42,891 nt of DNA from Clostridia bacterium (GCA_017397765.1 JAFQIB010000117.1:1-42891), one strand, 5' to 3'. Counted from the stretch's first letter, positions 8,232 through 16,268 are shown. The notes: a model not told the origin generated them from the letters alone. Numbers and translations are program-made.

Positions 8232-8504
8232 ATGGATAACAGCCGGAAGATGAATATGACCTATCAGGCCCAGCAAAGAATCGAGCATCTTCTCACGCCG
8301 GATCAGGCTGCCGCGCTTCTGCAGTATGTAGAAATCCGCATCCTTGACGGCGGCTGCAACCACACGCACCGCTACACCCAGGCATGGCTGGATGAAAACA
8401 TTGATTTCATGAAGCATGAAGAGGTCCTGTGCGAGCTGGAGAATATGGGCGGCTACTGCGACTGTGAAGTGGTCAAAAACTGCTTTGAGGATTACAATCT
8501 GTAA
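8232..8504 (+). CDS. DUF2695 domain protein
   Basis: A 90-residue protein matching the DUF2695 pattern: a C-N-H-T-H-R-Y-T-x-A-W-L segment and a C-terminal GGYCDCEVVKNC segment, with conserved His and Cys residues that could bind a metal. Function unknown. ATG 8232 is chosen because GGAG lies 8 bases upstream; an earlier ATG at 8226 is in frame but too close to the ribosome site. It sits 31 bases after the carboxypeptidase stop with no terminator between, so it is probably expressed with it. The link is positional only. Confidence 0.75.
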   Translation: MDNSRKMNMTYQAQQRIEHLLTPDQAAALLQYVEIRILDGGCNHTHRYTQAWLDENIDFMKHEEVLCELENMGGYCDCEVVKNCFEDYNL

Positions 8505-8511
8505 CGCATTG

Positions 8512-8536
8512 ACCCCCGCCGACTTCAGGCGGGGGT
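8512..8536 (+). terminator. GC-rich hairpin after DUF2695 gene
   Basis: ACCCCCGCC (8512-8520) pairs with GGCGGGGGT (8528-8536) over a 7-base loop. The run that follows, ATTCTGAATCATT, is a poor T-tract, so termination may be partial. Confidence 0.6.
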
Positions 8537-8617
8537 ATTCTGAATCATTCCTGGGGGATTTCTCATCCATTTCTCATGATTCTTTTGCCTGTTTCTCAAG
8601 CAAAGCGTATCAACCTA

Positions 8618-8626
8618 TGCTATGAT
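8618..8626 (+). promoter_or_regulatory. Extended -10 promoter before DUF4342 gene
   Basis: TGC-TATGAT at 8618-8626, of the same extended -10 form as at uppP and the carboxypeptidase. No good -35 box lies at the right distance. Confidence 0.45.
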
Positions 8627-8673
8627 GATATCGTCAAATCAAACAAAGCACAAGCTTGAAAGGAGCAATCACC

Positions 8674-9372
8674 ATGGCAGCCTACACGATCGAAGATATC
8701 GAACTCATCCGTCGCAAGAGCGGCATCAGCTATCAGGAAGCAGTCGCACTGCTTGACTACCACAATGGCAATCTGGCCCGCGCGCTGGTTGATCTGGAGC
8801 GCAACGGCCGCATCAAGGAAGGCAGCGCCGCCGCACAGACCGCCCCCAAGGCTTCCTCCGCCGGCAGCAAGACCGTCAACAAGTCCGCCTTGATGGACCT
8901 GCTGCACAAGTGCTACCGGGCCCGCCTCAAGATCAACAAGGATGACACCTCCATCGTCAACCTCAGCGCCCTGTTCGCCGTGCTGGCGCTGCTCATCAGC
9001 CCCCACATCGTTATCATCGGTGTGATCGTCTGCCTGGTGCTGGGCTACAAGTTCTCCTTCGACAAGCATGACCATGCTTTTGACGGCGAAAACCTGGAAC
9101 GCACCGTCCGCAACGCTGCGGAGAATGTAAAGGCCTCTGTCAACGATTTCACCCGCAGCTTCCAGAACCATGACGATTCCGCCAATTCTGCTTCGCAAAC
9201 GGCTGAGCCCGAAACCGAGGCCCGCAGCTATTATCAGGCTGCGCCCCAGGCTGCCGCGACCTACCGCCCCAGCGCCCCCACCCTGAATGTGCCCGTCCAG
9301 GTGGAGAGCCAGGACGGCAATGTGACCATTGAGTCTGACAGCGAGGGCTATGCCAGCGCGACCATCGAGTAA
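8674..9372 (+). CDS. DUF4342 domain protein with UBA-like N-terminus
   Basis: A 232-residue protein. Residues ~5-48 (IELIRRKSGISYQEAVALLD, then NLARALVDLERN) form a UBA/TS-N-like three-helix domain. Residues ~85-130 carry a hydrophobic stretch (SALFAVLALLISPHIVIIGVIVCLVLGY) inside the DUF4342 region, probably membrane-associated. The rest is polar and Ala/Ser/Gln-rich, likely disordered. ATG 8674 has AAAGGAG upstream; a longer TTG start is unlikely. A terminator separates it from the two-component genes 66 bases downstream. No function is established; the location suggests an envelope or stress role, which is only inference. Confidence 0.75.
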   Translation: MAAYTIEDIELIRRKSGISYQEAVALLDYHNGNLARALVDLERNGRIKEGSAAAQTAPKASSAGSKTVNKSALMDLLHKCYRARLKINKDDTSIVNLSALFAVLALLISPHIVIIGVIVCLVLGYKFSFDKHDHAFDGENLERTVRNAAENVKASVNDFTRSFQNHDDSANSASQTAEPETEARSYYQAAPQAAATYRPSAPTLNVPVQVESQDGNVTIESDSEGYASATIE

Positions 9373-9378
9373 TCCCAT

Positions 9379-9410
9379 GGAATGCACAGATTTCTGCGCA
9401 TTCCCTTTTG
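9379..9410 (+). terminator. Terminator between DUF4342 gene and response regulator
   Basis: GGAATGC and CAGA (9379-9390) pair with TCTG and GCATTCC (9393-9404) with one mismatch, followed by CTTTTG. The two-component pair has no obvious promoter of its own, so it may depend partly on readthrough here. Confidence 0.75.
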
Positions 9411-9438
9411 TCTATCATGAACACAAAGGAGCATTGTC

Positions 9439-10125
9439 ATGAGCCGTATTCTGATTGTTGAGGACGAACGCAAAATTGCCAGATTCCTCGAGCTGGAGCT
9501 GCTGCACGAAGGCTATGAGGTAGAAACCGCGGGCGACGGTCGTACGGGACTTGAAAAGGCCCTGTCCTGGGCGCCGGATCTGATGATCCTGGATCTGATG
9601 CTGCCTGAATTGAGCGGCATCGAGGTCTGCCGCCGTCTTCGCCACGAAAGCGATCTGCCCATTATCATGCTGACTGCCAAGGATGACGTCTCCGACAAGG
9701 TGATGGGCCTGGATATGGGTGCTGACGACTACATGACCAAGCCCTTTGCCATTGAAGAGCTGCTGGCCCGCATCCGCGTTGGACTGAAGAAGCATCGCGC
9801 CTCCGCCAGCGCAGCTGCTGCGCCTTCCGTGCTGTCCGCCGGCAAGCTTGTCCTGGACCCAGCCCGTTATGCGGTTTCCTGGGACGGCACGCCCATCGCA
9901 CTGACCAAGAAGGAATTTGATCTGCTGAAATATCTCATGGAGCATAAGGGCCAGGCTGTCACCCGTGATGCGCTCCTCTCGGACGTCTGGGGCTATGATT
10001 ACGCCGGAGACACCAATGTTGTGGATGTGTATATCCGTTATCTCCGCCATAAGATCGACGAGCCTTTTGGCGTAAAAACGATCCACACAATCCGCGCAGT
10101 GGGGTATATGTTCAGCTATGAGTAA
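9439..10125 (+). CDS. OmpR/PhoB-family response regulator
   Basis: A 228-residue DNA-binding response regulator. The receiver domain has the acidic pocket E8/D9, phospho-acceptor D52 (LMILDLMLPE), T79 and K101 (YMTKPF). After an Ala/Ser-rich linker (about 113-128) comes a winged-helix effector domain ending IRYLRHKIDEPFGVKTIHT and VGYMF. ATG 9439 has AAAGGAG upstream. The stop overlaps the start of the kinase gene by 8 bases, so the two are coupled and form a cognate pair. It most resembles ArlR/CsrR-type regulators of firmicutes. Targets are unknown; nearby wall genes are possible targets. Confidence 0.93.
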   Translation: MSRILIVEDERKIARFLELELLHEGYEVETAGDGRTGLEKALSWAPDLMILDLMLPELSGIEVCRRLRHESDLPIIMLTAKDDVSDKVMGLDMGADDYMTKPFAIEELLARIRVGLKKHRASASAAAAPSVLSAGKLVLDPARYAVSWDGTPIALTKKEFDLLKYLMEHKGQAVTRDALLSDVWGYDYAGDTNVVDVYIRYLRHKIDEPFGVKTIHTIRAVGYMFSYE

Positions 10126-11554
10126 GAAAAACAGCGAAACGCCCCGAAAGGAAAAACGCAGGCTTCGCAAGGCCCGCAAGCAGAAGGTGCGAGGGCTTCA
10201 CGGCAGGATCAAGCATGTAGTCGGCAATTTCCGTCTCTCCCTCACCTTCCGCATTGCCCTGCACTATTCCTGGCAGATGCTCAAAACCTTCCTTCTTGCA
10301 GCCCTGATCCTGACGATCGTTTTTTCAGGCATCACGCTTTCCGGCATTGAAGATTGCATTGAAAGGGTTTCTCAAAGCGACTGCCGCGAGGACAAGAGCT
10401 TCTCCCAGGAGGCAATCCAGGACGCACATATTTCTGCCTTTCTGCTTGACGTTCCCTACGAAGGCAGCAAGTCTCCCCTTGAATACCACGTCACGCAGCT
10501 CAAAGGGAATCTGCTGAAGCTCCAGGCCCGTCTCACCATCCAGGCCCGCCACAGCTCCGGCCAGACAGTCCAGCTGCAGGTGGATCTGCATGACGCGCTT
10601 ATCGCCGCCCTCTGGCTCCTGCTGGGTATTCTTCTGATCGACCTGGCCCGGATCATCTATTTCATCCGTCATCGGGAACGGCTGCACAAAACAGTCCTGG
10701 CGCCCATCCGCGATATCACAGAGCTTGCCTCCACCCTTTCCGCCTCCAATCTGTCAAACCGCATCAATATCGCCGGCACGAAAAACGAGCTGAAGGATCT
10801 GGCCGTGGTCATCAACAGCATGCTGGACCGCATTGAACGCAGCTATAACAGCCAGAAGCAGTTCGTTTCCGACGCCAGCCATGAGCTGAGGACGCCCATT
10901 GCCGTTCTGCAGGGCTATATCAACATGCTCAGCCGCTGGGGCAAGAGCGATCCGGATGTCCTTGACGAAGGCATCAATGCCATCACCCAGGAGACCCAGA
11001 GCATGAAGGAACTGGTGGAAAGCCTGCTGTTCCTGGCCCGGCATGACAAAAAGACGCTGATGATGGAAATGGAAGCCTTCGACGCCCTCGACGTGCTGAC
11101 CGAGCTGCACAAGGAAGCCGCGATGGTCACGCCAGAGGATACCTTCATCCTCTCCCCGGCCGAAAGCTGCCCGCTGGAGGGCGACCGCAGCATGATCAAG
11201 CAGGTCATGCGCATCCTGTGCGACAATGCCGTCAAATACACCCCCAAAGGCGGCGTTATCCAGCTTGGGATTGAACGCAAACCCGGATGGATCACCCTGT
11301 CCGTCGCTGACAACGGCCCCGGCATCACCGCAGAAGATCTGCCGAAGATCTTTGACCGTTTTTACCGCGCAGACGCTGCCCGACGTTCTGAAGGCGGCGG
11401 ACATGGCCTGGGCCTGTCCATCGCGCGGATCATCGTGATGGCGCACGGCGGCAAGCTTCGTGTCCGCAGTAAGGTCGGCAGCGGATCAACCTTCTACGTC
11501 GATCTGCCCGAAAAGCAGGATAGCCTGCACACTGCCGCAGCCGTCAGCGAATAA
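10118..11554 (+). CDS. Membrane sensor histidine kinase (HAMP-HisKA-HATPase)
   Basis: A 478-residue sensor kinase. The N-terminal ~40 residues are strikingly basic and cytoplasmic, then helix 1 (~50-76), an extracytoplasmic domain of ~80 residues, helix 2 (~165-185), a HAMP domain, HisKA with phospho-acceptor H255 (SDASHELRTP), and HATPase with N box DNAVKYTP, G1 VADNGPGI, F box FDRFYR and G2 GHGLGLSIA. The ligand is unknown; the sensor domain shows no family I recognise. The long Lys/Arg-rich lead (KKNSETPRKEKRRLRKARKQ) is unusual. Start ATG lies inside the last codons of the regulator gene. Confidence 0.93.
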   Translation: MSKKNSETPRKEKRRLRKARKQKVRGLHGRIKHVVGNFRLSLTFRIALHYSWQMLKTFLLAALILTIVFSGITLSGIEDCIERVSQSDCREDKSFSQEAIQDAHISAFLLDVPYEGSKSPLEYHVTQLKGNLLKLQARLTIQARHSSGQTVQLQVDLHDALIAALWLLLGILLIDLARIIYFIRHRERLHKTVLAPIRDITELASTLSASNLSNRINIAGTKNELKDLAVVINSMLDRIERSYNSQKQFVSDASHELRTPIAVLQGYINMLSRWGKSDPDVLDEGINAITQETQSMKELVESLLFLARHDKKTLMMEMEAFDALDVLTELHKEAAMVTPEDTFILSPAESCPLEGDRSMIKQVMRILCDNAVKYTPKGGVIQLGIERKPGWITLSVADNGPGITAEDLPKIFDRFYRADAARRSEGGGHGLGLSIARIIVMAHGGKLRVRSKVGSGSTFYVDLPEKQDSLHTAAAVSE

Positions 11555-11574
11555 TTCTGTTTTGAAACAGCATT

Positions 11575-11607
11575 GGGCGCCGCCTCCCAGTCCGGGATGC
11601 GGCGCCC
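11575..11607. terminator. Strong GC hairpin between convergent genes
   Basis: GGGCGCCGC (11575-11583) pairs with GCGGCGCCC (11599-11607), with a nested TCCC/GGGA. It is followed by GATTTGT on the plus strand. It lies between the kinase gene and the minus-strand cysteine-rich gene and can serve both. Confidence 0.75.
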
Positions 11608-11617
11608 GATTTGTATC

Positions 11618-12502
11618 TCAGTGGCAGGCGCAGGAATTGCCGGCATGGCCGCAGCCGTTGTGATTGCAGCGACAATTCTGGCCGCAGGTGCAGCCCGTGT
11701 TGACTGCGCTGACCGTGCCGTAATTGCAGGCAGAGGCGGAAGGATAGAGCGGCAGGGAGAAAAATTCTTCGCACACAGAATCCGCAAACTCCTCTGCCGG
11801 CGGAATTGCACAGAAGCCATAGCTGGGCACCAGAATCTCCACATCGGCAAGCACCTTCAGGACAATGGTGACGCAGACCGTCATCTTGAACTGGTTGTTG
11901 CCGATGAAGCAGCCGGATACGCAGATTGCGCTGGCCATAGCGTCCAGGGTGTAAGGAACGATGGATTCATCCGGGATGGAAAGCAGCACGTCGCGGTCCA
12001 CGCTGACCACGCCCTTGCCGATGTACTCCACGCAGCGGCTGTCAACGAACAGAATGTCGATGGGAACGTCCACCGTGCAGCGGACCCGGGCAAAGCAGGG
12101 ACGGTCGCAAAGGCGCTCCACGGAGAGATTGCGGATCGCCGCTTCCGTCGTGGAGGAACGGCAGCTCTCAAAGGTGATGGGCGGCTTGGGCGGAGAATTG
12201 GGTGCAACCGCTTCCCCACAGGCATTGCAGCCGTCGCAGCCGCAGTTACCGCAGCTGCCGCAATCGCCGCAGCCGCAGGCATTGGCACAACCGCAGGCAT
12301 TGGCACAGCCGCAGGTATTGCTGACCTGCGCGTAGCTGGTGATCGTCACCACCGCGTTGTCAATCTGCTCCTGCCACAGGGCGCTGTCATACACCCGCTT
12401 CACCTGCACGCACACCTTCTCCTGCAGGCCATCCGTCGCATTGCCGGAAATCATGCCGGGGCAGCAGGACGCATTTGCATTCTTGTAGCTGTAGAAGGAC
12501 AT
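11618..12502 (-). CDS. Cysteine-rich repeat protein, possible spore-coat component
   Basis: A 294-residue protein with about 33 cysteines. The N-terminal domain (1-60) is ordinary in composition. Residues ~62-95 are a low-complexity run of C-G, A-N-A-C-G-C and D-C-G units. A beta-rich middle domain (~105-255) has spaced single cysteines (RLCDRPCFARVRC, SRCVEYIG, SAICVSGCF). The tail is again Cys/His/Asn-rich (CTCGQNCRCNHNGCGHAG). There is no signal peptide. The start has AAGGAGG 10 bases upstream. I do not recognise a named family; an intracellular Cys-rich protein in a spore former suggests a cross-linked coat protein or a metal-binding protein. CATAGCAT at 12576-12569 loosely resembles a mother-cell sigma -10 box. 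Confidence 0.75.
   Translation of the reverse strand: MSFYSYKNANASCCPGMISGNATDGLQEKVCVQVKRVYDSALWQEQIDNAVVTITSYAQVSNTCGCANACGCANACGCGDCGSCGNCGCDGCNACGEAVAPNSPPKPPITFESCRSSTTEAAIRNLSVERLCDRPCFARVRCTVDVPIDILFVDSRCVEYIGKGVVSVDRDVLLSIPDESIVPYTLDAMASAICVSGCFIGNNQFKMTVCVTIVLKVLADVEILVPSYGFCAIPPAEEFADSVCEEFFSLPLYPSASACNYGTVSAVNTGCTCGQNCRCNHNGCGHAGNSCACH
12273..12308 (-). repeat. 18-bp direct repeat encoding Cys-Gly units
   Basis: Bases 12273-12290 and 12291-12308 differ at one position and encode copies of a C-A-N-A-C-G unit; a partial third copy follows. Such repeats allow length changes by slippage. Confidence 0.8.
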
Positions 12503-12601
12503 TGCATCACGCCTCCTTATTCGTTCAGCCTGATGCAGGGTGACTTTCCCCGCTCAGCCTTCACGAGCATGCTATGCCGTCCGCCGGGATGTGTGCAAAC
12601 G

Positions 12602-12634
12602 AACAGACTGCTGATCTCATTTCAGCAGCCTGTT
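12602..12634 (-). terminator. Terminator of the M50-scpAB operon
   Basis: A 13-bp stem with one G-U pair (12602-12614 with 12622-12634) lies 8 bases past the GNAT stop. On the minus strand it is followed by CGTTTGC, a weak T-run. Confidence 0.6.
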
Positions 12635-12642
12635 TGACGTGT

Positions 12643-13197
12643 TCAAAATTCATTCTGTTTTATCTCATTTGCCCGGAACGCCGCTCTTGTCAATGCCATT
12701 TCCTGCACGACCCAGCGTTCTCCGCACAGCTCGCAGACCTCCGGCTTCTCCTGTGCAACTTGCTCAAATCCGACAGCGCGATAGCAGCGGGCAGCTTGCT
12801 CGTTGTTTTCAAAAACGCCCAGCGTGACCTTTTCGGCCTGCAGCAGGTCAAAGGCGTACTTCAGCGCAAGCCTCAGCATTTCTCTGCCGACTCCCCTGCC
12901 CCTTTTCGTATCATCGACAATCACATAGCCGAAACGTACCGTGGTCAAAGCCGCGTCCGTATACCGAAGGATCAGGTGACCGACAACGCCGCTTTCATCA
13001 AAAGCAGTCATGGGGTAGAAGCCTTCCTGCAAAGAACTCTCCGGCGTGCAGGCCTGGTACAGACGGTTCATATCATCCGGTTCAATGGGATATTGCGGAT
13101 ACCGGTCAGCGCTCCAGCGGCGGAAGGCAGCCTCATCCCTGCACCAGGAAAGGATGATCTTCGCGTCGCTTTGGCGATAGGGTCTGAGCCGCAGCAT
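12643..13197 (-). CDS. GNAT-family N-acetyltransferase
   Basis: A 184-residue acetyltransferase of the RimJ/RimL-like GNAT group. The acetyl-CoA motif is KRGRGVGREMLRLAL (R/Q-x-x-G-x-G/A), preceded by the beta-strand segment VRFGYVIVDDT and followed by LGVFENNEQAARCYRAVGF, the usual motif B. The substrate cannot be told. The start chosen, ATG 13197, lies 4 bases after the copper-chaperone stop and begins MLRLRPYRQSDAK, the normal family N-terminus. There is only a weak ribosome site, so translation is probably coupled. Last gene of the operon. Confidence 0.85.
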   Translation of the reverse strand: MLRLRPYRQSDAKIILSWCRDEAAFRRWSADRYPQYPIEPDDMNRLYQACTPESSLQEGFYPMTAFDESGVVGHLILRYTDAALTTVRFGYVIVDDTKRGRGVGREMLRLALKYAFDLLQAEKVTLGVFENNEQAARCYRAVGFEQVAQEKPEVCELCGERWVVQEMALTRAAFRANEIKQNEF

Positions 13198-13201
13198 GGG
13201 C

Positions 13202-13408
13202 TTACGCCATGCGGGCCTTAAAGCCCTTCTTTTCCACCGCAGCGATGAGATCCGCATCCAGCACGGACGCATCACAGGTCACCACCGCGGATTTCGCTTC
13301 CAGGTCTGCAACTGCCGCCTGTACGCCGGGCACAGCATTCAGCACCTTCTCCACGGATGCTTTGCAGTGATTGCACATCATGCCTTCTACGATCAGCTTC
13401 TTTTCCAT
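13202..13408 (-). CDS. CopZ-like heavy-metal-associated (HMA) chaperone
   Basis: A 68-residue single HMA domain with the metal site GMMCNHC (C12 and C15) and the ferredoxin-like pattern of helices and strands ending AAVEKKGFKA. It matches copper chaperones of the CopZ/Atx1 type that carry Cu(I) to P-type ATPases. No copper ATPase or CsoR gene is in the window, so it is an orphan placed behind scpB. AAGGAGG stands 9 bases before the ATG. Mercury or other soft metals cannot be excluded. Confidence 0.88.
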   Translation of the reverse strand: MEKKLIVEGMMCNHCKASVEKVLNAVPGVQAAVADLEAKSAVVTCDASVLDADLIAAVEKKGFKARMA

Positions 13409-13436
13409 TTTTCTTTTCCTCCTTGTCGATACTGTA

Positions 13437-14036
13437 TCAGGGAATCAATTCAGGGACGTCCAGATCCTCTTCCGGCTTCTCCGCCGTGGGAACCTCCGGC
13501 ATGGGCGGCAGATCCTCCAGGCTCGTCAAGCCAAAGTGGGAAAGGAAGTTCTCCGTTGTCCCGTACAAAATGGGGCGGCCGAGGGCTTCCTTGCGGCCCA
13601 CCTCCATAATGAGCTCCTTCTTCATCAGCGACTGAATACTGTAATCACACTTGACGCCTCTCACCTGCTCTACCTCGGCACGGGTGACGGGCTGCTTGTA
13701 GGCAACGACTGCCAGCGTTTCCATGGCAGCCTGCGTCAGGGACTGCTTCTGCACCGGCTGCAGGAGATGTACGACGTCCGCCGCATACAGCGCGCGGGTC
13801 GCCAGCTGCACCTGATGCCCGAACCGCTTGAGAGTAAAGCCCCGCTGATGGAAATCATATTCATCCCGCAGCTTGGCGATCTCGTTTTCCACCGCGCGTA
13901 CAGAAACGTTCAGCGCCTTTGCCATCTCCTCGATCCGCACCGCCTCGCCGGCGACAAACAGAATCGCTTCAATACGTCCGGCAAGGGTTCCGCCGCTTTC
14001 CGGCTGCACTTCTTCCATGCTTTCGATCTCGGTCAT
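13437..14036 (-). CDS. scpB: Segregation and condensation protein B
   Basis: A 199-residue kleisin-associated protein with two winged-helix domains. It dimerises and binds ScpA to form the SMC-ScpAB condensin that organises and separates chromosomes. Typical segments are EAILFVAGEAVRIEEMAKAL, YKQPVTRAEVEQVRGV and LGRPILYGTTENFLSHFGL. The C-terminus is acidic and proline-rich. Its ATG overlaps the scpA stop by 4 bases (ATGA), so translation is coupled and fixes the start. The smc gene is outside the window. Confidence 0.95.
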   Translation of the reverse strand: MTEIESMEEVQPESGGTLAGRIEAILFVAGEAVRIEEMAKALNVSVRAVENEIAKLRDEYDFHQRGFTLKRFGHQVQLATRALYAADVVHLLQPVQKQSLTQAAMETLAVVAYKQPVTRAEVEQVRGVKCDYSIQSLMKKELIMEVGRKEALGRPILYGTTENFLSHFGLTSLEDLPPMPEVPTAEKPEEDLDVPELIP

Positions 14037-14794
14037 GCTTCTTCCTCCACATTGATCTCCCGGCGTCCGGGATACAGGACGATCTCACCATATATCCCTT
14101 CCTGCTCGATGTGCGTTTCTCCCAGCTTCAGCAGCTCCAGCAGCGCCAGGAAGAGCGTCACGACCTCTTCCTTGGTCGGCGCGGCGCTGAAGGCTTCCTC
14201 AAAGGTCATCCGGCCCTTTCGCCGCATGCCCTTCATCAGCGTCAGCATGCAGTCCTGCACATTATGCTCATCCCTGCGGATATCGCGGGGCGCATAGTGA
14301 TTGACCTCGCCGCTCTCCTCCTCCTGCTCCGGCTTTCTGGCCCAGATGCGCAGGAAAGCCGCAGTCAGGCCCTCCAGCGTCAGCCCGACAAGCTCGGTCT
14401 CCTGCGGGGGCAAGGGATATTCCTCCGGCAGCTTGGTGAAGAGATTCCCGGCTGCCGTTTCAAATTGCTTCATGGCTTCCGCCGTTTCCCGGAAGCGTTT
14501 GTATTCCTCCAGCTGGCGGATCAGGGCTGCCTCGGGGTCTTCCTCGCCCTCCTCCACCTTCGGCGGACGGGGCAGCATCGCCCGGGATTTGATCTCCAGC
14601 AGCGTCGCCGCCATGACCAGGAAGTCCGTCGCTTCATCCATGTCAAGGTCCGATGCGCTGCGCACCAGGGAGATGTATTGGTCGGTGATCTGGCTGACAA
14701 AGATATCCTTGATATCGATCTTTTCCTTGTTGATCAGGAACAGCAGCAGATCAAGCGGGCCGTCAAAGTCTTTCAGCTGAAATGTCAGCGCCAT
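14033..14794 (-). CDS. scpA: Segregation and condensation protein A (kleisin)
   Basis: A 253-residue kleisin that bridges the heads of the SMC dimer. The N-terminus FDGPLDLLLFLINKEKIDI binds the SMC neck; the central region is acidic and helical (EEGEEDPEAALIRQLEEYKRF); the C-terminal winged helix (TFEEAFSAAPTKEEVVTLFLALLEL) binds the SMC cap. ATG 14794 follows AAAGGAGAGG. It lies 12 bases after the M50 protease gene. An M50 protease directly before scpA-scpB is common in firmicutes. Confidence 0.95.
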   Translation of the reverse strand: MALTFQLKDFDGPLDLLLFLINKEKIDIKDIFVSQITDQYISLVRSASDLDMDEATDFLVMAATLLEIKSRAMLPRPPKVEEGEEDPEAALIRQLEEYKRFRETAEAMKQFETAAGNLFTKLPEEYPLPPQETELVGLTLEGLTAAFLRIWARKPEQEEESGEVNHYAPRDIRRDEHNVQDCMLTLMKGMRRKGRMTFEEAFSAAPTKEEVVTLFLALLELLKLGETHIEQEGIYGEIVLYPGRREINVEEEA

Positions 14795-14806
14795 ATCGCC
14801 TCTCCT

Positions 14807-15694
14807 TTACGCCTGTCCGGTCAGCAGCAGGAACACCCGCAGCACTGCCTCGTATACATGCACCACACAGAAGGACAGCACCGAAGAGAGCGCGCCGGAC
14901 ATCAGCAGCACGATCAGCACCACGCGGGTGATCTGATGCGCCCGGTAATCCAGCTGGAGCTTGCCCTTGAGCAGAATGTCATTCACCACATGGAATCCGT
15001 CCAGCGGTGGGATCGGCATCAGATTGAAGATTGCCAGCGTCAGATTGACCTGAGCCAGCAGCAGCAACAGCCGCTGCACATACAGCAGCTGGGGCACTGC
15101 CAGCGCTGCTTCGACTGCCTCCCAGCCCTCCTTGATCTGCAAGCCGCGGAACAGGCCGCTGCCGCTGTAGGTATAGGGCAGATAATCCGCCAGGGCTTCC
15201 CAGTTGCCGTCCATGATGAAGCCGCCCACATTGTACAGGGGGCTCACAAAGGCCTCTGCGCCCACGTCATACATCGAACGGATCTGATCCAGCGTTTCCG
15301 CGCCCATCATTACCCGGTTCACAACGCAGGACAGGCAGACAGCTGCAACAAAAATCGTCATATTCACCGTAACGCCGGCAATGGAGACGAAAAAGTCATC
15401 CCGCCTGTAATCTCCGAAATTCCGGGGATTCACCGGTACGGGCTTGGCCCAGCCAAAGCCGAACAGGAACATGCACAGCGTGCCGATCGGGTCCAGGTGG
15501 CGCGCCGGATTCAGGGACAATCGCCCCAGCATCTTTGCTGTGGGATCGCCGCACTTGTAGGCAACGTAGCCATGCGCACATTCATGCAGGATCAGGCTGA
15601 ACAGGATCACGCCCCAGGTATAGGCCATCGTGATCAAAAAACCGATGGGATCTGCCTGCAGCTGAGTCAGGTAGCTTTGGATTCTGTCAAACAT
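14807..15694 (-). CDS. Site-2-type M50 family membrane metalloprotease
   Basis: A 295-residue multi-pass membrane protease. The zinc motif HECAH sits in helix 2 (residues ~37-41), and the third ligand is in [10 protein letters not shown] near residue ~235, both diagnostic of the S2P/YwhC-like M50B group. [16 protein letters not shown] is another family hallmark. No PDZ domain is seen. Substrate unknown; family members cleave membrane proteins, sometimes anti-sigma factors. ATG 15694 (MFDRIQ) has GAGGA upstream; the open frame further upstream is not supported. First gene of the M50-scpA-scpB-copZ-GNAT operon. Confidence 0.92.
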   Translation of the reverse strand: MFDRIQSYLTQLQADPIGFLITMAYTWGVILFSLILHECAHGYVAYKCGDPTAKMLGRLSLNPARHLDPIGTLCMFLFGFGWAKPVPVNPRNFGDYRRDDFFVSIAGVTVNMTIFVAAVCLSCVVNRVMMGAETLDQIRSMYDVGAEAFVSPLYNVGGFIMDGNWEALADYLPYTYSGSGLFRGLQIKEGWEAVEAALAVPQLLYVQRLLLLLAQVNLTLAIFNLMPIPPLDGFHVVNDILLKGKLQLDYRAHQITRVVLIVLLMSGALSSVLSFCVVHVYEAVLRVFLLLTGQA

Positions 15695-15711
15695 GATTTC
15701 CTCTTTTCTTT

Positions 15712-15732
15712 GGCATCCAGCCTCCGGATGCC
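15712..15732 (-). promoter_or_regulatory. Hairpin in the leader of the M50-scpAB operon
   Basis: GGCATCC and GGATGCC form a 7-bp stem; on the minus strand its loop reads GGAGGCT, a decoy ribosome-site sequence ahead of the true one. The rest of 15695-15845 shows no clear promoter boxes in either direction. Confidence 0.4.
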
Positions 15733-15845
15733 GCAGGGATGTTCCCTTCCGGATTCCCGTCTTCGTCTTTCTGCTGCGTCTCCGGGCACATATCTTCAGC
15801 CCGGCCCGCATAAGGTGGAGCACCAACTGAAGGAGGCGAAGTAGC

Positions 15846-16268
15846 ATGAGCGAAATGACCACCAGCAACGGCGTATTTACCGTTCCGCCGGATCAGGACT
15901 TTGACACCGTGACCTTCCAGGGCTCCATGCAGCAGGTGCTGCAGGAAAACGTGGGAAAATACGTGATTGTCGAATTTCTGATCGGCACCAGCGGCATGAC
16001 CAGCCGTCAGGGTCTGCTCTATTACGTCGGCGCCCAGTTCCTGGTGCTGTACGATGAGTTTGAATCCAGATTTGTGGTCTGCGATATCTTCTCCGTGAAA
16101 TTTGTGACCTTCCTGGAAGGTCGGTCTGCATCCACCTATCCGACGCTGGATCAGACCGCTGTGCAGGATACGTCAGCGGACACGCCCGCCGTCGAAGTCA
16201 GTGCAGTCACGCCCGCGCAGGCCGCCTATGCCCATGCGACCCGCAGGAATCCCGCTGCACGCTATTAA
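15846..16268 (+). CDS. GerQ-like spore coat protein (tentative)
   Basis: A 140-residue protein. Residues ~28-92 follow the GerQ pattern: a helix ending in N-x-G-K (VLQENVGKYVIVEF), a loop, a G-x-x-x-x-V/A-G strand (RQGLLYYVGAQFLVLYD), then a F/Y-x-x-x-D-x-x-x-x-x-Y/F-V-T-F end (RFVVCDIFSVKFVTF). GerQ is an inner spore-coat protein cross-linked by transglutaminase and needed for CwlJ function in germination. The tail (100-140) is Ala/Thr-rich. ATG 15846 has GAAGGAGGC 8 bases upstream. It is divergent from the M50 operon and convergent with ligA, the stop codons overlapping in TTAA. Family assignment is by pattern, not by strong identity. Confidence 0.55.
   Translation: MSEMTTSNGVFTVPPDQDFDTVTFQGSMQQVLQENVGKYVIVEFLIGTSGMTSRQGLLYYVGAQFLVLYDEFESRFVVCDIFSVKFVTFLEGRSASTYPTLDQTAVQDTSADTPAVEVSAVTPAQAAYAHATRRNPAARY

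Noticed and set aside
12273-12320. Repeats in the Cys-rich gene as a CRISPR-like array
   Set aside because: The units are contiguous, only 18 bp, and code in frame; there are no spacers and no cas genes.
13919-15844. A 641-codon plus-strand frame across scpA and the M50 gene
   Set aside because: Both genes on the other strand have clear family motifs; the plus frame has no recognised domain and is full of His/Gln runs.
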